A stretch of 64,000 nucleotides of DNA from Glossina fuscipes (lineage: Eukaryota; Arthropoda; Insecta; Diptera; Glossinidae), in assembly GCF_014805625.2 (NCBI RefSeq), contig NW_023998417.1:10988744-11052743 (forward strand). Reading direction: 5' to 3'. The translations under genes were made by a program, and so were the position numbers. Below the pieces are notes generated by a model. The model worked only from the letters and a program-made list of their open reading frames with translations. It was not told where the DNA came from and searched no databases. The first letter of the stretch is position 1, and every line of letters starts with the position of its first letter. Below, piece after piece: positions 1-12,615 of the stretch.

Positions 1-198
1 TTTTTTTTTTTTTTGAAATTATAACTAAGTTTCGCTTTGCTTTTATCGAAGAATGGCATGAAATGAGATTAAAATTGCATACCGTTCTGTGGACTGTGGC
101 AAATTTTCAACACCCGCCGCCTGAACAATTATAATGCTACCAAACAAATTAACCGCGTCGCCAACAGGCAGACAAGCAAGCCAACAACAGTCAAGGAA

Positions 199-277
199 GG
201 CAAGGCAAGGCAAGGCAAGGCAAACACGAAGCCAGGCACGCAGGCAAGTCGATAGATACTTGCTATTGCATACATAT

Positions 278-314
<37 letters not shown>
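199..314 (+). repeat. (GGCAA)5 and (AT)n simple repeats
   Basis: Five GGCAA units at 199-223 and an AT dinucleotide run at 282-314. Confidence 0.9.
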
Positions 315-317
<3 letters not shown>

Positions 318-1343
318 CAAAAGAAACAAGAATACGATAACATGTGCGGCTGCTCACTTGCCACTAAAACTGAGTTAGTAGCTTGGAATCAGCAGCAACA
401 GATGTCAGAGCTTTTTTCATTTTCTCATTTCTTGCTCAGTTCTTTTTTTTTTTTTTTGTTTTCCTTTAATGTTTTCCTTAATCTTGGTACGATTTGTTTT
501 CCTTAAGATTTATTGAGTTATAATTTGGGCGTAAATCCCTATTTGTGTTATCTGGTTAATGGTGTGGTGTTGTATGCAAGGAATGAGGCAACAACTCTCT
601 TCGTATTTAAATAAATCAATGCTAAGAATATTTCTTATTTTTATTCTTCTTTGGAAGATTTTTTTTTGTTTTTCTTCTCTTTTTTTTTTCTCTCTTTTAA
701 TGAATCAAAAAGCCCTGAACACAAGTGTGATGCTTAAGTTGCAATGCCTTGCATTGCAGGATTTTCCATTGGTATCTGCTATAGCGTGTGACAAGGCGAC
801 AAATTTATGGCGCAATGTCAGTGAAGTCAATGATTATTCATTATATTAATGCTTCCATAATGAATTGTTAATTGCTTGCTAAAAACTCCAAACTCCAACA
901 AAAAAAAAACTTGAACACAATAATGCCGCCCAGTTGTACACGGAATGTTTGAGACCGTATAAAAAGTAGCATATGTTTATTTCACGATTTTCCAAGAATT
1001 TTGATTAAAACATTTTTATCACTTTTTTCTTTACATTTTAAAGTGTTTTGTCTTGAATTCTTTTCGTTTTTTTTTTCTTTTTGCCTTTTTTTTTTTTTTT
1101 TGTATCCAAAACAATAATAAACTTCGCATTTGATTTATAACTTTTAAATATTTAACACATGTCAGTTGAACAAATAAAATAACTAACGCAACAATACATC
1201 TTTATATACGCCTTTGTTCATCAGTAATAGTAGCAGTGGTAATAGTAGGAATAGTAGTTGTAGTACATCTTTTGATATAAAACTGAAAACAAATTTGTTT
1301 CATTCATTTCGCTAATGTGTCATTATCAACGACATCATTATAT

Positions 1344-1374
<31 letters not shown>

Positions 1375-1724
1375 TTACGGTATTCTCTCTCTGTTAATTA
1401 TGTCAAAATGAAATCGTGTGTTAATAATCGTTTATTTATAATCGTATTCAATTCGTATAAAACCGAAAACACTCTATATTCTGCAAAGAAAAAGCAACAA
1501 ATAGGAAAATTTTATTTGGTCATGAACGAATTTTTATACCCATTACCCATTTATATCGTGTACTAATTATAGTTTATGATCGACGAGCAAAAGCCATGAA
1601 AAGCAAAGATATTTACAGTTTTTGTTACATGGGCTAAGGGATGTTGTAGGTGTGTTCTTTACAATACCTTCATTTTCGCTAACGTGAGAATGCAAATATG
1701 AATGCGATACTACATAGTTGAGCA

Positions 1725-2057
1725 GACGGACAAACCGATAGACGAACTGACAGACGTGCTTAGGTGCTTTTCGAGTTTGAAATTGGTCAAGAATTAATAG
1801 ACATTAAGGGGCTTTTGAAGCTTCCTTTTGCGCGGTATGGAAAAAATTCAAATTTTGATACACCTTAATATTGAATAGGCGTGGCCTTTATTGTACAGAA
1901 CGAACAGACAGAAATGCTTGAATTGATTTAGAGTTTGATGCCGATCAAGAATGTATGCAATTTGTGTGGTCTGTGAAACTTCACGCTGGGCGTTGCAGAC
2001 GTTTCGACAAAATGAGTACACCTTTCATCCTTCAATGATGGATATAAAAAAGATAAA
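1725..2057 (+). repeat. Dispersed fly repeat of the GGACAGACGGAC...GGGTATA type, tandem pair
   Basis: Two diverged units follow each other, about 1725-1866 and 1890-2057. Both contain GACAGA(C/A)(G/A)TGCTT, then GAGTTTGAAATTGGTCAAGA or GAGTTTGATGCCGATCAAGA, and end ACACCTT. The second also has GCGTTGCAGACGTTTCGACA and ends ATGATGGATATAAAAA. This resembles the widespread higher-fly intergenic repeat whose 3' part contains a GATCAAGAATAT motif and ends in a GGGTATAAAA-like sequence. Confidence 0.55.
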
Positions 2058-3722
2058 GCGAAACGGACGACACTTCATTGAACCTTATTGACATTTATTA
2101 TGGACGCGTCCTTTTCCCTTTCTTTTTTTCCTTTTTGCTGCTCTCGTTGCACGCATTAAATGTCAACATTTCACTTAAAGTAAATATTTTTAAATGTAAC
2201 CCCCGCTAATAGTTGATATGAGTTTTTTTTTTTTTTTTTCTCTCTTTAGGGTTTTCCTTTCGTTTCAGTTTTTTTATTTTATTATAATTTTTTTATTTTT
2301 CCGCTTATCTCTTATTATGCACATCTTTGCATTGCTTTTATTAACCACAACCAGGACTATATAAAAAAGTTGTACAAATTTTTGTTTGATGTTTGCCTGT
2401 AACTGTCACTCATTGTGACACATAATTAAAACGATCTCCTTCCCTTCTCTAGAATACCCTGAAAGCAGCTCTCATTACAAAGCACTTTCCCGACTTTGAA
2501 CTGCTTTCCTTCCTTTCTTGTTCACTTATCATTTATATAATGTATGATATCTACCGGTTTTTATATACTCTACAATACCGGGTGTGCATATTAATATCGC
2601 GCTTTCCCACTGATTGATTAAGAAACCAGTAAAAAATGCTTTGTTAGTCCAAAATGAGTTGATTATGTCAAAAGATTACCTTTTGCGTAAAACAAAATCC
2701 GAAATTGTGTAAGACAAAAAAAAAATTATTTATCAAAACTCATTTTTATTTTTTACTTAAAATCTTATCCTATCATTTGGATAGCCTTTGTTACAGGCAA
2801 GAAAAGTAATAGTTTTTTTTTATATTGAATGGAAAAATATTACATTAAACGAAGTAAAACGGAAAACTTTTACACATTATTGCCTTTTCGTTCTACCTCT
2901 ACACCCACTTTTAACGATTCTTAGTCTACCATGTGTTCTCTTTATTTGTTTTTAAATTTTCTACGTCGCAATCCTTTGCATTTTCATTTTTATCATGTTC
3001 AAGCGAAAGATCATTAGCTAGTGTTTTAAGCAATACATTCTCCGATGAAACATCATCAAAATTGTTCATGATATCGTCCTGTATGTTTGGTTCATCTATT
3101 TCGGACCTTTTGTACAAATAAGATTATTTGACGACATTTCTATCTTATCTACTTCATTGGTAATGTACGCGTCTTTGGTTTAACGTGTATACCGATCATA
3201 AAACCTCACTTCATGATGTCCGCTAACATTCGGGTTAATCGTGCGTAATTGACGCTCTTCAGTTAGACAATCCCTATAGACTAAGCTGCGGCATATTGTT
3301 TCCTCTTTTTTTTGGACGTAGCCATGCTACACGTATATGGATGATCCTCTGGGTGATTAGTTCGTTGTCCAATCAACCATTCTATTTCACGTCATACTCA
3401 TCTCATCTTTGCAGCTGTTCCCATCCGAATAAATTTTTTAATTCGGTTAGGATGCAAGCATTTAATCGCAAGCTTTTGCAGAAACAAGCAAATGAGGTTC
3501 GGGAAAACCATTGTTTAGTTAAAATTTTTTCCGGTGAGAGCACTTGCCATTCATGACAAGAAATGCGTAGATCGATTTATGAAACTGTTGTGAACATTTG
3601 GCTATAATAAATGGATCTACCTTTGGACGTTCTAGGAGTTGAATTTCTTCACAATTTCATCATACACGAGCAACTTATTAGTGTTCACGACATCACAATA
3701 ATTTTGTGAATGATAAAAGGGC

Positions 3723-3748
3723 TTCTCTCTCTCCCTCTCTCTATCCCC

Positions 3749-3806
<58 letters not shown>

Positions 3807-3816
3807 NNNNNNNNNN

Positions 3817-3870
<54 letters not shown>

Positions 3871-3920
3871 TCTCTCTGCCTCTCTCTCCGCCCTCTCTCT
3901 GACTCTCCCTCTATCTCCTT
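3723..3920 (+). repeat. (CT)n microsatellite interrupted by a 10-N gap
   Basis: Long CT dinucleotide tract with N at 3807-3816. The gap size is nominal, so the real tract length is unknown. ORFs here are Leu/Ser artefacts. Confidence 0.95.
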
Positions 3921-4742
3921 ATAGGAATTCTTATTAGAATATGTTTCTCCTCAGAGGGTCCGTGAAGAGCAAAGCAATATAAAGGAAGCGAATAGTTGGT
4001 CATCCTTTCTTTCTTGCACGAATTTCATACTAGGCATCATATGTTACAACGTTGTAGTATTTTTTGAATTTCGTGTGAAAAAACTAATAAAAATGAAATC
4101 TTTTTTAATTTTTTTTTTTTTTCTTTTATAAACTTTATTACTTTTCTTTCATCATCATTGTTTTTTTTTTTTTAATCTTCTTATCTCTCTCAAGAACAAA
4201 TATTTGAAAACGAAACTAAGTTCAATAAACTCAATAAAACCAAATTAATTAAATAACACAAATGATATTTAAATAATCAGTTAATAATGATTTTTCAAGG
4301 GTTTCCACTTGGATCCTTATCTCTCTAAGAGAAAGTTATTTTCATAAAATATTTGTAATAACTCTAAAAAGTCGCAAGCAGCAAAAACAACAACAAACTT
4401 AATCACCAACGATTAAATGTTTCGAAAAAAAATTTTTAATTATAAACAAAAAAAAAAAAAAAATTTTTTTTTTCCGATAACTTATCTCGATCGTAAACGA
4501 CAATAATCAATACATTGTTAGATGAACCAAAACTGAGAGTAACATTAATGACATACAAACACACCCATAAAGTACTGCACAAGTTTCTTATACCATGAGG
4601 ATAGCAAGTTCTGGTCGTCTTTTCGTTTTTTATGTCAATTGCTCGCTGGGTATGTGTGACATTAAGAGATGGGTTGCATGACATTAGCGATTGTAAGTGT
4701 TTTGTAAAGTTGGGCATATGGAGTGTTGTATACTTGTAAGTA

Positions 4743-4808
4743 TATATTATATATATATATGTGTGTGTGTGTGTGTGGTTGGTTGGTTGGTTGGTTGGTT
4801 GGTTGGTT
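4743..4808 (+). repeat. Compound microsatellite (AT)n-(GT)n-(GGTT)8
   Basis: AT units, then GT to 4776, then eight perfect GGTT units at 4777-4808. GAC/CAA/CGACAG triplet-rich DNA follows at 4890-4950. Confidence 0.9.
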
Positions 4809-5717
4809 AAGCTCTTATCTAAACCACGAGACCAATGTTTGTATGTAATTGATATTGTTAATCAGCAGGCATAACGCTTCACTACACTTGACGACGACGA
4901 CGACGAAGACAACAGCAACAACAACAACTCCGACAGCGACAGCGACAACGATATGTTGTTAGATGTTTGTGTGGCACGTTTGTGAAATAATGATATTGAT
5001 GGCATAGGCCCGTGTGTGTTTGTGTATGCTTGTTGCTTTTCTTCACTAAAACTTCAGTCGACTCAACTCAACAAAGTGTTTATATTTGAAAATTTTTAAT
5101 GTTCTCGTTTTCAATTTTTTTTTCTTCTTTCTTTCGCCTTTTCTTCCTAAGCGTCTGGGGATCCATAATTCTCTATTTAAACTTATCTTTGAGTGCATTG
5201 TGAAAAGCCATTTAATGGTAATTAAGATCTTTCAAGAGTTTTCCTTGTCAAAGAAAAATTATTAACAGTTTATAAAAATTTGTGTTTTTATTATTAAATG
5301 ATGATGAACGAACATACGATAACCCGGACTATCAGCCGTCGTCTTTAATGTTCAATGGCATGAAAGATTTACATAACATCTATGAAAATTCGTAATAAAT
5401 TTTCTTTTTTTTTTGTTTTTTTCTTTTGATTTTTTTAAGTAAATGAACTTTCAAAGTTACAGTAATAGGTTGTGGGAGGGGAGAGTGCAAGAAAAGAAAG
5501 AAAAGTTTAAGTGAAGCATAAATTTTTCTAGGCGCCCCAAAGCTTTCCGCCTACCCATATAAAAGTTGCCTTCTTCTTCTTGATGCCTCTTTCATTGTTC
5601 CTCTAATCAAAAAAATTAAAAATAATTATTTGACTGATGCTGCAGGGAACTTGAACCATTTCTATGAATTTCAAGTTACTTTGTTTCCAATCGAAGCACT
5701 TTCCAAGCTCAATGGAT

Positions 5718-5740
5718 GGACATGTCCCAAGAACATGTCC
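5718..5740 (+). promoter_or_regulatory. Perfect p53-family response-element match
   Basis: GGACATGTCC (5718-5727), a three-base spacer CAA, and GAACATGTCC (5731-5740) both match RRRCATGYYY (the CATG-core form of RRRCWWGYYY) exactly. Motif match only; binding and target are not shown. Confidence 0.4.
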
Positions 5741-6192
5741 AAATGCCATATTCCTCCCGACTGTTATTTATATTTTAGCCAATAGAGGACCTAAGGACAG
5801 ACCTATTATCTGGTCAAGAACACAGATTTTCTATAATACGCATCTTAAACGGGATGTGTATTCTATGCTTCTTAACTGATAATAAGAAAAAAAAAAAAAC
5901 GAATCTAGCAAAAGAATTGTGAACGATTTTAAATCTCACATAAATTCTTATGAAATTTAATATGAAAATTATCATAATATGCGTTGTGTACGCTAGTTTA
6001 ACTCACTTACTTTTGATATATGAGCTGCAAAAATATTTGGCGCCAAAGGAGGCACCACACCATAACCTATTTAGCATTTCAGCGTGAAAAAATCCCAATT
6101 TCGTGTCGATTTAAACCTAAACTAAATGATTCATGCGATATCTTTTCATTTCGTTAAGGAAATTATCTAACGTTTGCATTGCTGATGCTGGC

Positions 6193-6295
6193 GGCATGTA
6201 TCAGGAGTAGCCAATAAGTTACCCTCTGTTTTTTGGTTGCTCTTGAACGCACAAGTGTTAGAATCTTTGATCTGTGGCTGCAGAAAGTAAGTGAT
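6193..6295 (+). repeat. tRNA-Ser-like SINE, possible copy E (decayed)
   Basis: The plus strand has GGAGTAGCCAATAAGTTA where the family has GAGTAGCCGAGTAGTTAA, and then CTTTGATCTGTGGCTGCAG, matching the CTTTGATCGCAGCTATAG tail of copy B. The B box is not clear. Spacing between the head and tail motifs agrees with the other copies, which is the main support. Confidence 0.3.
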
Positions 6296-9279
6296 ATAGG
6301 TATAGGAATACAAAGTTAGGTATGAGATGCTCTTTACTAGTCTGTCTTGTACAACTCGAAGCTCGACTTTGTTGTCGTATAAAAAATTATTTAATCTTCA
6401 TGAGAACTACTGCATGTGAGGGAATCCTGACGATTCCTCTTTAAGCTTACCATAGTATCCTTGTGCCTAATTTGATGGTAAACAACATTTTATAAGAACT
6501 GGGAACGGCGAAGTGTTTGAAGAAATGCTTCCATTAGTGATTGAAAACTTTCTTTAAAATGTGAAAGTCAGATGACTTTTGCCAAAGAATAATAAAATTG
6601 ACAAAGTTTTTTCATATGACGACTTTCTGTAATCAAGGAGGACATCTATGTCACGATCGCGATAATTGTTGAAGAATATATTGTTAGAAAAATTTGATAA
6701 ATTGAATACAGTTTCTGCTTTGAACGTAAAAAACGATTGCAGGCTAAATCATCTCCGATAGGCACTACGTGATGCTATTTGCAATACTGCAGGCCTTGGT
6801 TTGCTTTATTCAAATGTATATGACGCTATGCTGATTTGATGGTTCTTTGAGCTCATAAGTAATTCTGCTTCAAGATCTTCAAAGTATATGGCAAATTTAA
6901 TAGATTGTAAAATTAAAAAATATCTCCTTCAATATTACGTAATCTACAAGAGATTGTAAAGACGATACGAAACATTAGGAAAAATGACTAACAAACAAAA
7001 AAAAAAGTAATTTTTATAAAAAAGATCCTGAGCGTGTAGATATTTCAGTATGTGTTTGTAATATGAATCGGAAAAGATCTTCAAAAACAAATAATTATTC
7101 TTAGAAATTCAACGATTAACAGTCTTTAGCTTCTGCTGCAGCAACCTTAGTAGTAATAGTAGCATTTGGGTAATTTTACTATTAAGGATATCATGACTTT
7201 GCCTTTGGTCTCGTTGATCTTTCTTTCTGGTTCGTTTAATTTTAAATGCTCTCCTTCTGATCGTTTACAAATAAATTCACACTTACATGCGCACACAATC
7301 ACACACACTTCCAAGTAATCGATTTAATTATCTCTATACGTTGGCATCAATAGCAATCAATAGCAATGGAAGTCTGAGTAGATGAGCGAGTTTCGGTTGT
7401 CATGTACAAAAAAAAAAAAAAAAAAAAAAGAAACAGAAAAAAAAATCACGCGTATTAAGGATTCATTAATATATCGTTTAACAATCATTGACAACAAGAA
7501 CGCAGGAACATACATATATTCGTAAAACGATGCTACTCTGGCTGCCACTGTTGTTGCTGCTTCTGCTGCTGCTACTTCGTTTCTACATGCAATCATTATT
7601 GTCGTTACTGCCATTGTGTCCTTCAGTCATATATGTCTGGCTGTTTTTCATTACGTTCGGTTTCCCTATTTTCTTCTTTAGCGGAAAATTTTCATGCTTC
7701 GTTGAATAGAAATTCATTTAAAATTTTTATTCAGACTATTAGTGTTGCTGCTGTTGTTTTTTTTTCTTTTTTTTTTGTCTTTTCCCTTTTTTGTTTAGCA
7801 ATATAATAGCGAATATGTACTTTTATTAATATTATTATTATTATTATTATCAGGATTATTGTTGTTTGCCTGCTGTCTCGAGGAGACTGCCGATGATGAC
7901 AATAATAATGGTGACGATGATGAAGTGAAGTTAATTTATTACACATTTATTATTATATAGAGAATAATATACAACTAACTGTCTTTGTATTGTAGTAAAT
8001 GTTTTCGTTTTCATTTTCCCTATCTATATTGTACCCTAACTCCCAGCTCTCTCGATAGCTCATGTTATCTCTTTCCTTATTTAACAGCGGCAGTTTATCC
8101 TTTTTATTGTACATTAAAGTGGTCTTCAAGTGGCTACGCCACTACACATATGTCCACATACCCTTGCGAACACATAACCGAACATATTCGGTGTTAAAAA
8201 TTTCATTGTTTTGCTCTAAAGTGAATAAAATTTATTCTATTATATCTATTGTATAAACATTCCTTGGAAAATATTCGGTATAAAAACTTTATATATATAT
8301 AACATATTAAACGAGTATGTTTGTGTTCATTGTATGCACAATGATGATTTTTAATTTCTATTAATTGTATAAAAATATTTACTATCATTTGCGTGTTTAA
8401 ATGTCTTACATCCCTATAACCCTCTTTTGCGATATTCGCACATCACTCTCTCTCTCTCTCTCTCTCTGTCTCTCCTTACTTTTTCAATTTCACATATATT
8501 TACATCTCTTTTCAACTTTTACATAATTAAAAAAAAAAATTTTATTTAGAAATTGTATACATTTGTCCATTTTTTCATGGCTTTTTGTTTCTTTTTTGCA
8601 TTGCATTGTTATGAGAGTTATGTTCATTGTCCTTAAAAAAAAACAGCTTCGTTTGTCTTCTTGTTATAGTGCGCAAGCGTAAGTAGTGTTAAGAAGGCTT
8701 TTGTATTTCGGTTTTTTTTTTTTTTTTTTTTCTCATTATCAAATTTTTACTACAGTGACGATGAATTTTATTTTAAAATTTGATTTATAATAAACTTTAA
8801 ATTATCAGACTTGTCCTTGTTAAAATGTTCTTGGCTTCATAGAAACCCGTAATATCTCAGAATGTTATAGGGAAAGAACATCATATAAAATTGTTTAGCA
8901 CTTTCTAGCAACGCGGCGGCAGCTTCTCTTCCAATCTGTACTCAGATAGGTTTCTTCTTCGATTGGGTCTTTTAAAAATAGGATTCATTTTATATTTTGC
9001 ATCATTTTTTAACATTTAACATACAGTTGCCATTGTGACGATGTTTGCTAAGTAAAAGCTATCAAACTTTCGCAGCCATTTGCTGCACAGGGCTGCAAAT
9101 GCCTAAACAAAGCTTAAAATGTAAGAATACGTGCACAGGCTTCAAAGGTATAGAAGAAGGGACAAGCGTAGATCGGATTAGAAAGCGACTTACGTACGAA
9201 CGCACTTGATGTATAATCAAGTAGTGTGGAGCCTAAAAAAATAGCTTTTTTTTGCTTGTTACATAACCAATCACGCAGG

Positions 9280-9445
9280 GATCCTGGTGGCCTAGTGATG
9301 CACAATCGACAAGCGCCATGCTTTTACCGATGGAGCTCTCACTATAACTATAGACCAAAGCAAACATCACCGCATTAAGATTTGAATCCGCAAACGCAGA
9401 CTTGCTAGCCACGATTCTTAACTACTCGGCTACTCATGCGGATAT
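9280..9445 (-). repeat. tRNA-Ser-like SINE, copy A
   Basis: On the minus strand a tRNA-like head reads ATCCGCATGAGTAGCCGAGT then AGTTAAGAATC. The pol III A box TAGCCGAGTAG is at 9422-9432 and a B-box-like GATTCAAATCT at 9378-9388. The tail (CTTTGGTCTATAGTTATAG, then AGCTCCATCGG) is shared with the copies near 12.5 and 15.3 kb. The class II (Ser/Leu) type arrangement of the head suggests tRNA-Ser ancestry. This copy has the clearest boxes. Confidence 0.6.
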
Positions 9446-11824
9446 TTTTGATAGAGGCACCAAGGCCGCAATGAGCGGTCGGACCTTTCGTATCTACTAA
9501 TTGAGTTTTTACAAAAATCCAAAAAAAATAAACAAAAGAAAATAAAATATTTTAGTAGTGGATGGACGTAGTCAGTTTTTTCCACCTTCATATACATGCA
9601 GTTGGATCACTCATAGAATGTATGTGGAAATTTGTTCGTTGGTGATAGTATGGTTATGAGCAAGATACTGATTTCAAATTTTTTTTGAGCTGGTGGGCAG
9701 AGAACTTTCCGGTTTATATTGCAGGTCAAACTTTGTAAAGCACACCATTATGGACGGACGGACGGAAGTAGAGAGAGAGGGGGAGAGCAAAATCGGTTGA
9801 CAATTTTATATCTATCCAGAATGTAAATAATTTACGATGTCTCTGAAACGCTGCTTGGCTTCTTGCAAAACAAATGTATAACAACAACAACAAAAATGTA
9901 ACATTATTTAAACAAAACGTGGAAGTAGTTTGCAAAAGTCTTTAAGAATTTTTTTATTAAAAGAAACCTGACATCGATTGCAAATTTATTTCAATAAATG
10001 ATTTACTTTTATTTCGACTCAGCTTGAAGAGATAATTTAATGTTTGGAGTAATAGATTTTCTGGGATAAGTAAGTACATAAACTTAATAGACGTACCTTA
10101 CATTATGAACAATGACTAAGCTTTTGATGCCGTCGATTGAATGGCTTAAAGTGTTTGCTATTCGCTATATTAAAATCCGCTAATGGTTCATTAAATATGC
10201 ATTGAGCGTGCACGAGGGCATATGTGAAGTTCCGTTCATTATATAACAACACTCGCACGCATTCACAGTCACAACTATTTCCCCCTTTTTGGTAGGAAAT
10301 TTCAATAAATCTCTTTATATACTCAAATGTTATATAGTTTTCTCATTAATTGTTTCTTTTTTTTTTTTTTTTTTTTTTTTTTTCCTTCTTTGTAGATTAA
10401 ATAGTGAAAAAATTTATTAACAACAAAAATGCAAAATTTACGCTCATGTGTAGAGAGAAAGCCTTATTGTCATCTTTTTGTTGCATTTACATATATATAT
10501 ATATATATACAATATAATATTTATATGTTTATCATAATGGGAGGGGAAGTACTGAGCTGCTGGTTAGTTGACATTTTAATGGTCTTTTGTTAATCGTCTA
10601 GAAATGTGTTGACGATTATTCCAGCATCAACGAGGAAACGTTTCAAGAGAGGGTAAGAAAAATCTAATTATTTATGCAAACTGTTTAATGGCCGAGGAAG
10701 AAAAACAAAAAAAAAAACAAAAAGAAAAGAGAAAAGAAAAAAGAATGGCGGGCTAATAAGCCGGAACTGAACTATTAAGTTAATTAAAATCTGAAAATTT
10801 CCTAAAATATCCATAAAATGATTAATTTTTTTTTTCTTTTTTTTCCTTAAAAAGGTAACCAACAAAGAAAGCATAATTTTGAAGAATATTGTTTTCTAGT
10901 TAATTAAAGACAATTTTCAATTTTAAATAAAACTATGCTGGCGCTTATGTAACTTTCATGTTTAGATATTTGTAAGAGATCCTATTTCAAATGTTCTCCT
11001 TTCACTTGAACGAATCGCGGAAATGCTTTTGGTTGTCTTTTTTTTGTTTTTTTTTTTTTTTTTGAAAATTCTCTAGAAATTTTACATGTTTTCCTTCCCC
11101 TTTTCTTGTCTTGTCTTGTCTTACCAGTCATACGATCTTTAATGTTGCTTTAGACATGTTGCCGCTTCAAGGATCGTTAGTGGCAGACAAGTTGGGCGCA
11201 GCCTTGTAATAATTTCTAGCTTCTATTATTCCATTCTTCTTTCTACTCCTCCCACATGTACAATGAAATGATCGTTTATAGTTGATACGGTTGATGTAGG
11301 AATTGATGTTTTTTGTAGAGTTTTGGTGTAAAAATTGCTGTAAGTAGCTGTCAGTTTCAACACATGTTTTGACCGCAACAATAAATCATCGTTGTGCTTC
11401 AGACACATCGCATTATTATCATTTTTTTTTTTCCTGTGAAATTGCTTTCCAAACGATGCCTAATTTAAAAATGGGATTTTTTCTTTTCCCCCTTAAAAGA
11501 AAGCGACTTTTTCGAAAATTGTTTAATAATTAAATAAATAGATGAGAAAACTATAATTGCCTTTAAGCGAAATTTTGTTAGTCAACACCTCCAACTAATC
11601 TTAGAGTTTTCTCTTTCATTTCCCATCTGTCTTTATACATTAACACCAGCGAGATTACAGAGGTTTTAGGTGCAACTTTATCTATCAAGATGTGAGTTAA
11701 AATGTGTGTATTAATAAGCCGATGGATCAAGCTTGTAAATGATTCTGACAAATGTCTTATGTCGTTCGTCTCGGAAATGTCTTCGTGAGATCATAAGTTA
11801 TTGGTTTTTAAGGCTACTGCAGAG

Positions 11825-11965
11825 TTTTCTCGTATGGTTAGACCACAGGTTATATTTGTATACCCAACAACGCTTGCGACTCAAGGTAGCTTCTGCGGCT
11901 TGGAATCATTTTTATGAATTGTCTTAAACATGTCTGCCCGTCCGTCCATCTCTCCAATCAACTGA
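11825..11965 (-). repeat. Dispersed fly repeat of the GGACGGAC...GGGTATA type, minus strand, diverged
   Basis: The minus strand has GATGGACGGACGGGCAGACA, then TGTTTAAGACAATTC, then GTCGCAAGCGTTGTTGGGTA TACAAATATA. The middle is poorly conserved. The ends match the copy at 17,937-18,100 in order and spacing, so it is probably an older member. Confidence 0.35.
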
Positions 11966-12469
11966 ATCAAATTTGAAGCATGCATGTTAGGTCTATTTTA
12001 TCATGAGATTTTTATTTTTAAATTGAGCTCAACATTTGTGTTGAATAAAAATACAAATCATAAGTGTTTCACTCAGCTCACCACTTTATTTAGCGAATTA
12101 ACTTTTGTCGTTTATTATTAACTGATCTATGTCCTATCTAAGAAGAAGTTTCCTTAGCCGCCAAGTTAATTGGTGTTACGACCGACACTCCTCACCTATC
12201 TTGATAGCTTTCTAGCATGGAGCGTAAGTGGAATTCCCAGCAAATACATAACGCTGCAGATAATTCAATGAGCGAGCGAGTTTTTACCCCACAGGCCTAC
12301 GTATAGAGCTCTAAATTATTTCTATTCTATTTATGGTTAGATTGCCAATGCTAACGATGGACAGACACCTAAATGTGTCATGTGTCAGATCAGGCCTGTC
12401 TTATTTTAGACCCTTGCTCAAGTGCACTTCCAGTATTTGTGTAACATGGCGACAAAAGAATTAGAAAAG

Positions 12470-12615
12470 TGGCCGCAGGCAAGTGGATCTTATGTCTTTA
12501 CTAATTGAACAGTCACTATAGCTGCGATCAAAGTGAGCTTTGTCGCAATGAGATTTGCAAACGCAGAGTTGGTAGTAGCGGTCCTTGCCTATTCGGCTGC
12601 TGCTACGGATCATGT
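12470..12615 (-). repeat. tRNA-Ser-like SINE, copy B
   Basis: The minus strand gives GATCCGTAGCAGCAGCCGAA then TAGGCAAGGACC, with the A-box region at 12588-12599. CTCTGCGTTTGCAAATCTCA follows and aligns with the B-box region of copy A. The tail CTTTGATCGCAGCTATAGTG, then CAATTAGTAAAGACAT, matches the tails of copies A and C. Confidence 0.55.

Larger units (their letters stand above)
1..9279. other. Distal upstream gene-free DNA, section 1
   Basis: AT-rich DNA with many poly(T) runs. Apart from the listed repeats and the p53-type site I see no gene. An ORF-like island at 2,926-3,560 (minus-strand Asp/Asn-rich peptide) is unrecognised. 5,660-5,880 has a 71-codon ORF of no known family overlapping the p53-type site. 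7,100-7,950 is trinucleotide-rich. Confidence 0.7.

Noticed and set aside
2249..3510. Dorsal/NF-kB-like sites GGGTTTTCC (2249) and GGGAAAACCA (3501)
   Set aside because: They match the loose consensus, but isolated 9-10-mers of this kind are expected by chance and are far from the gene.
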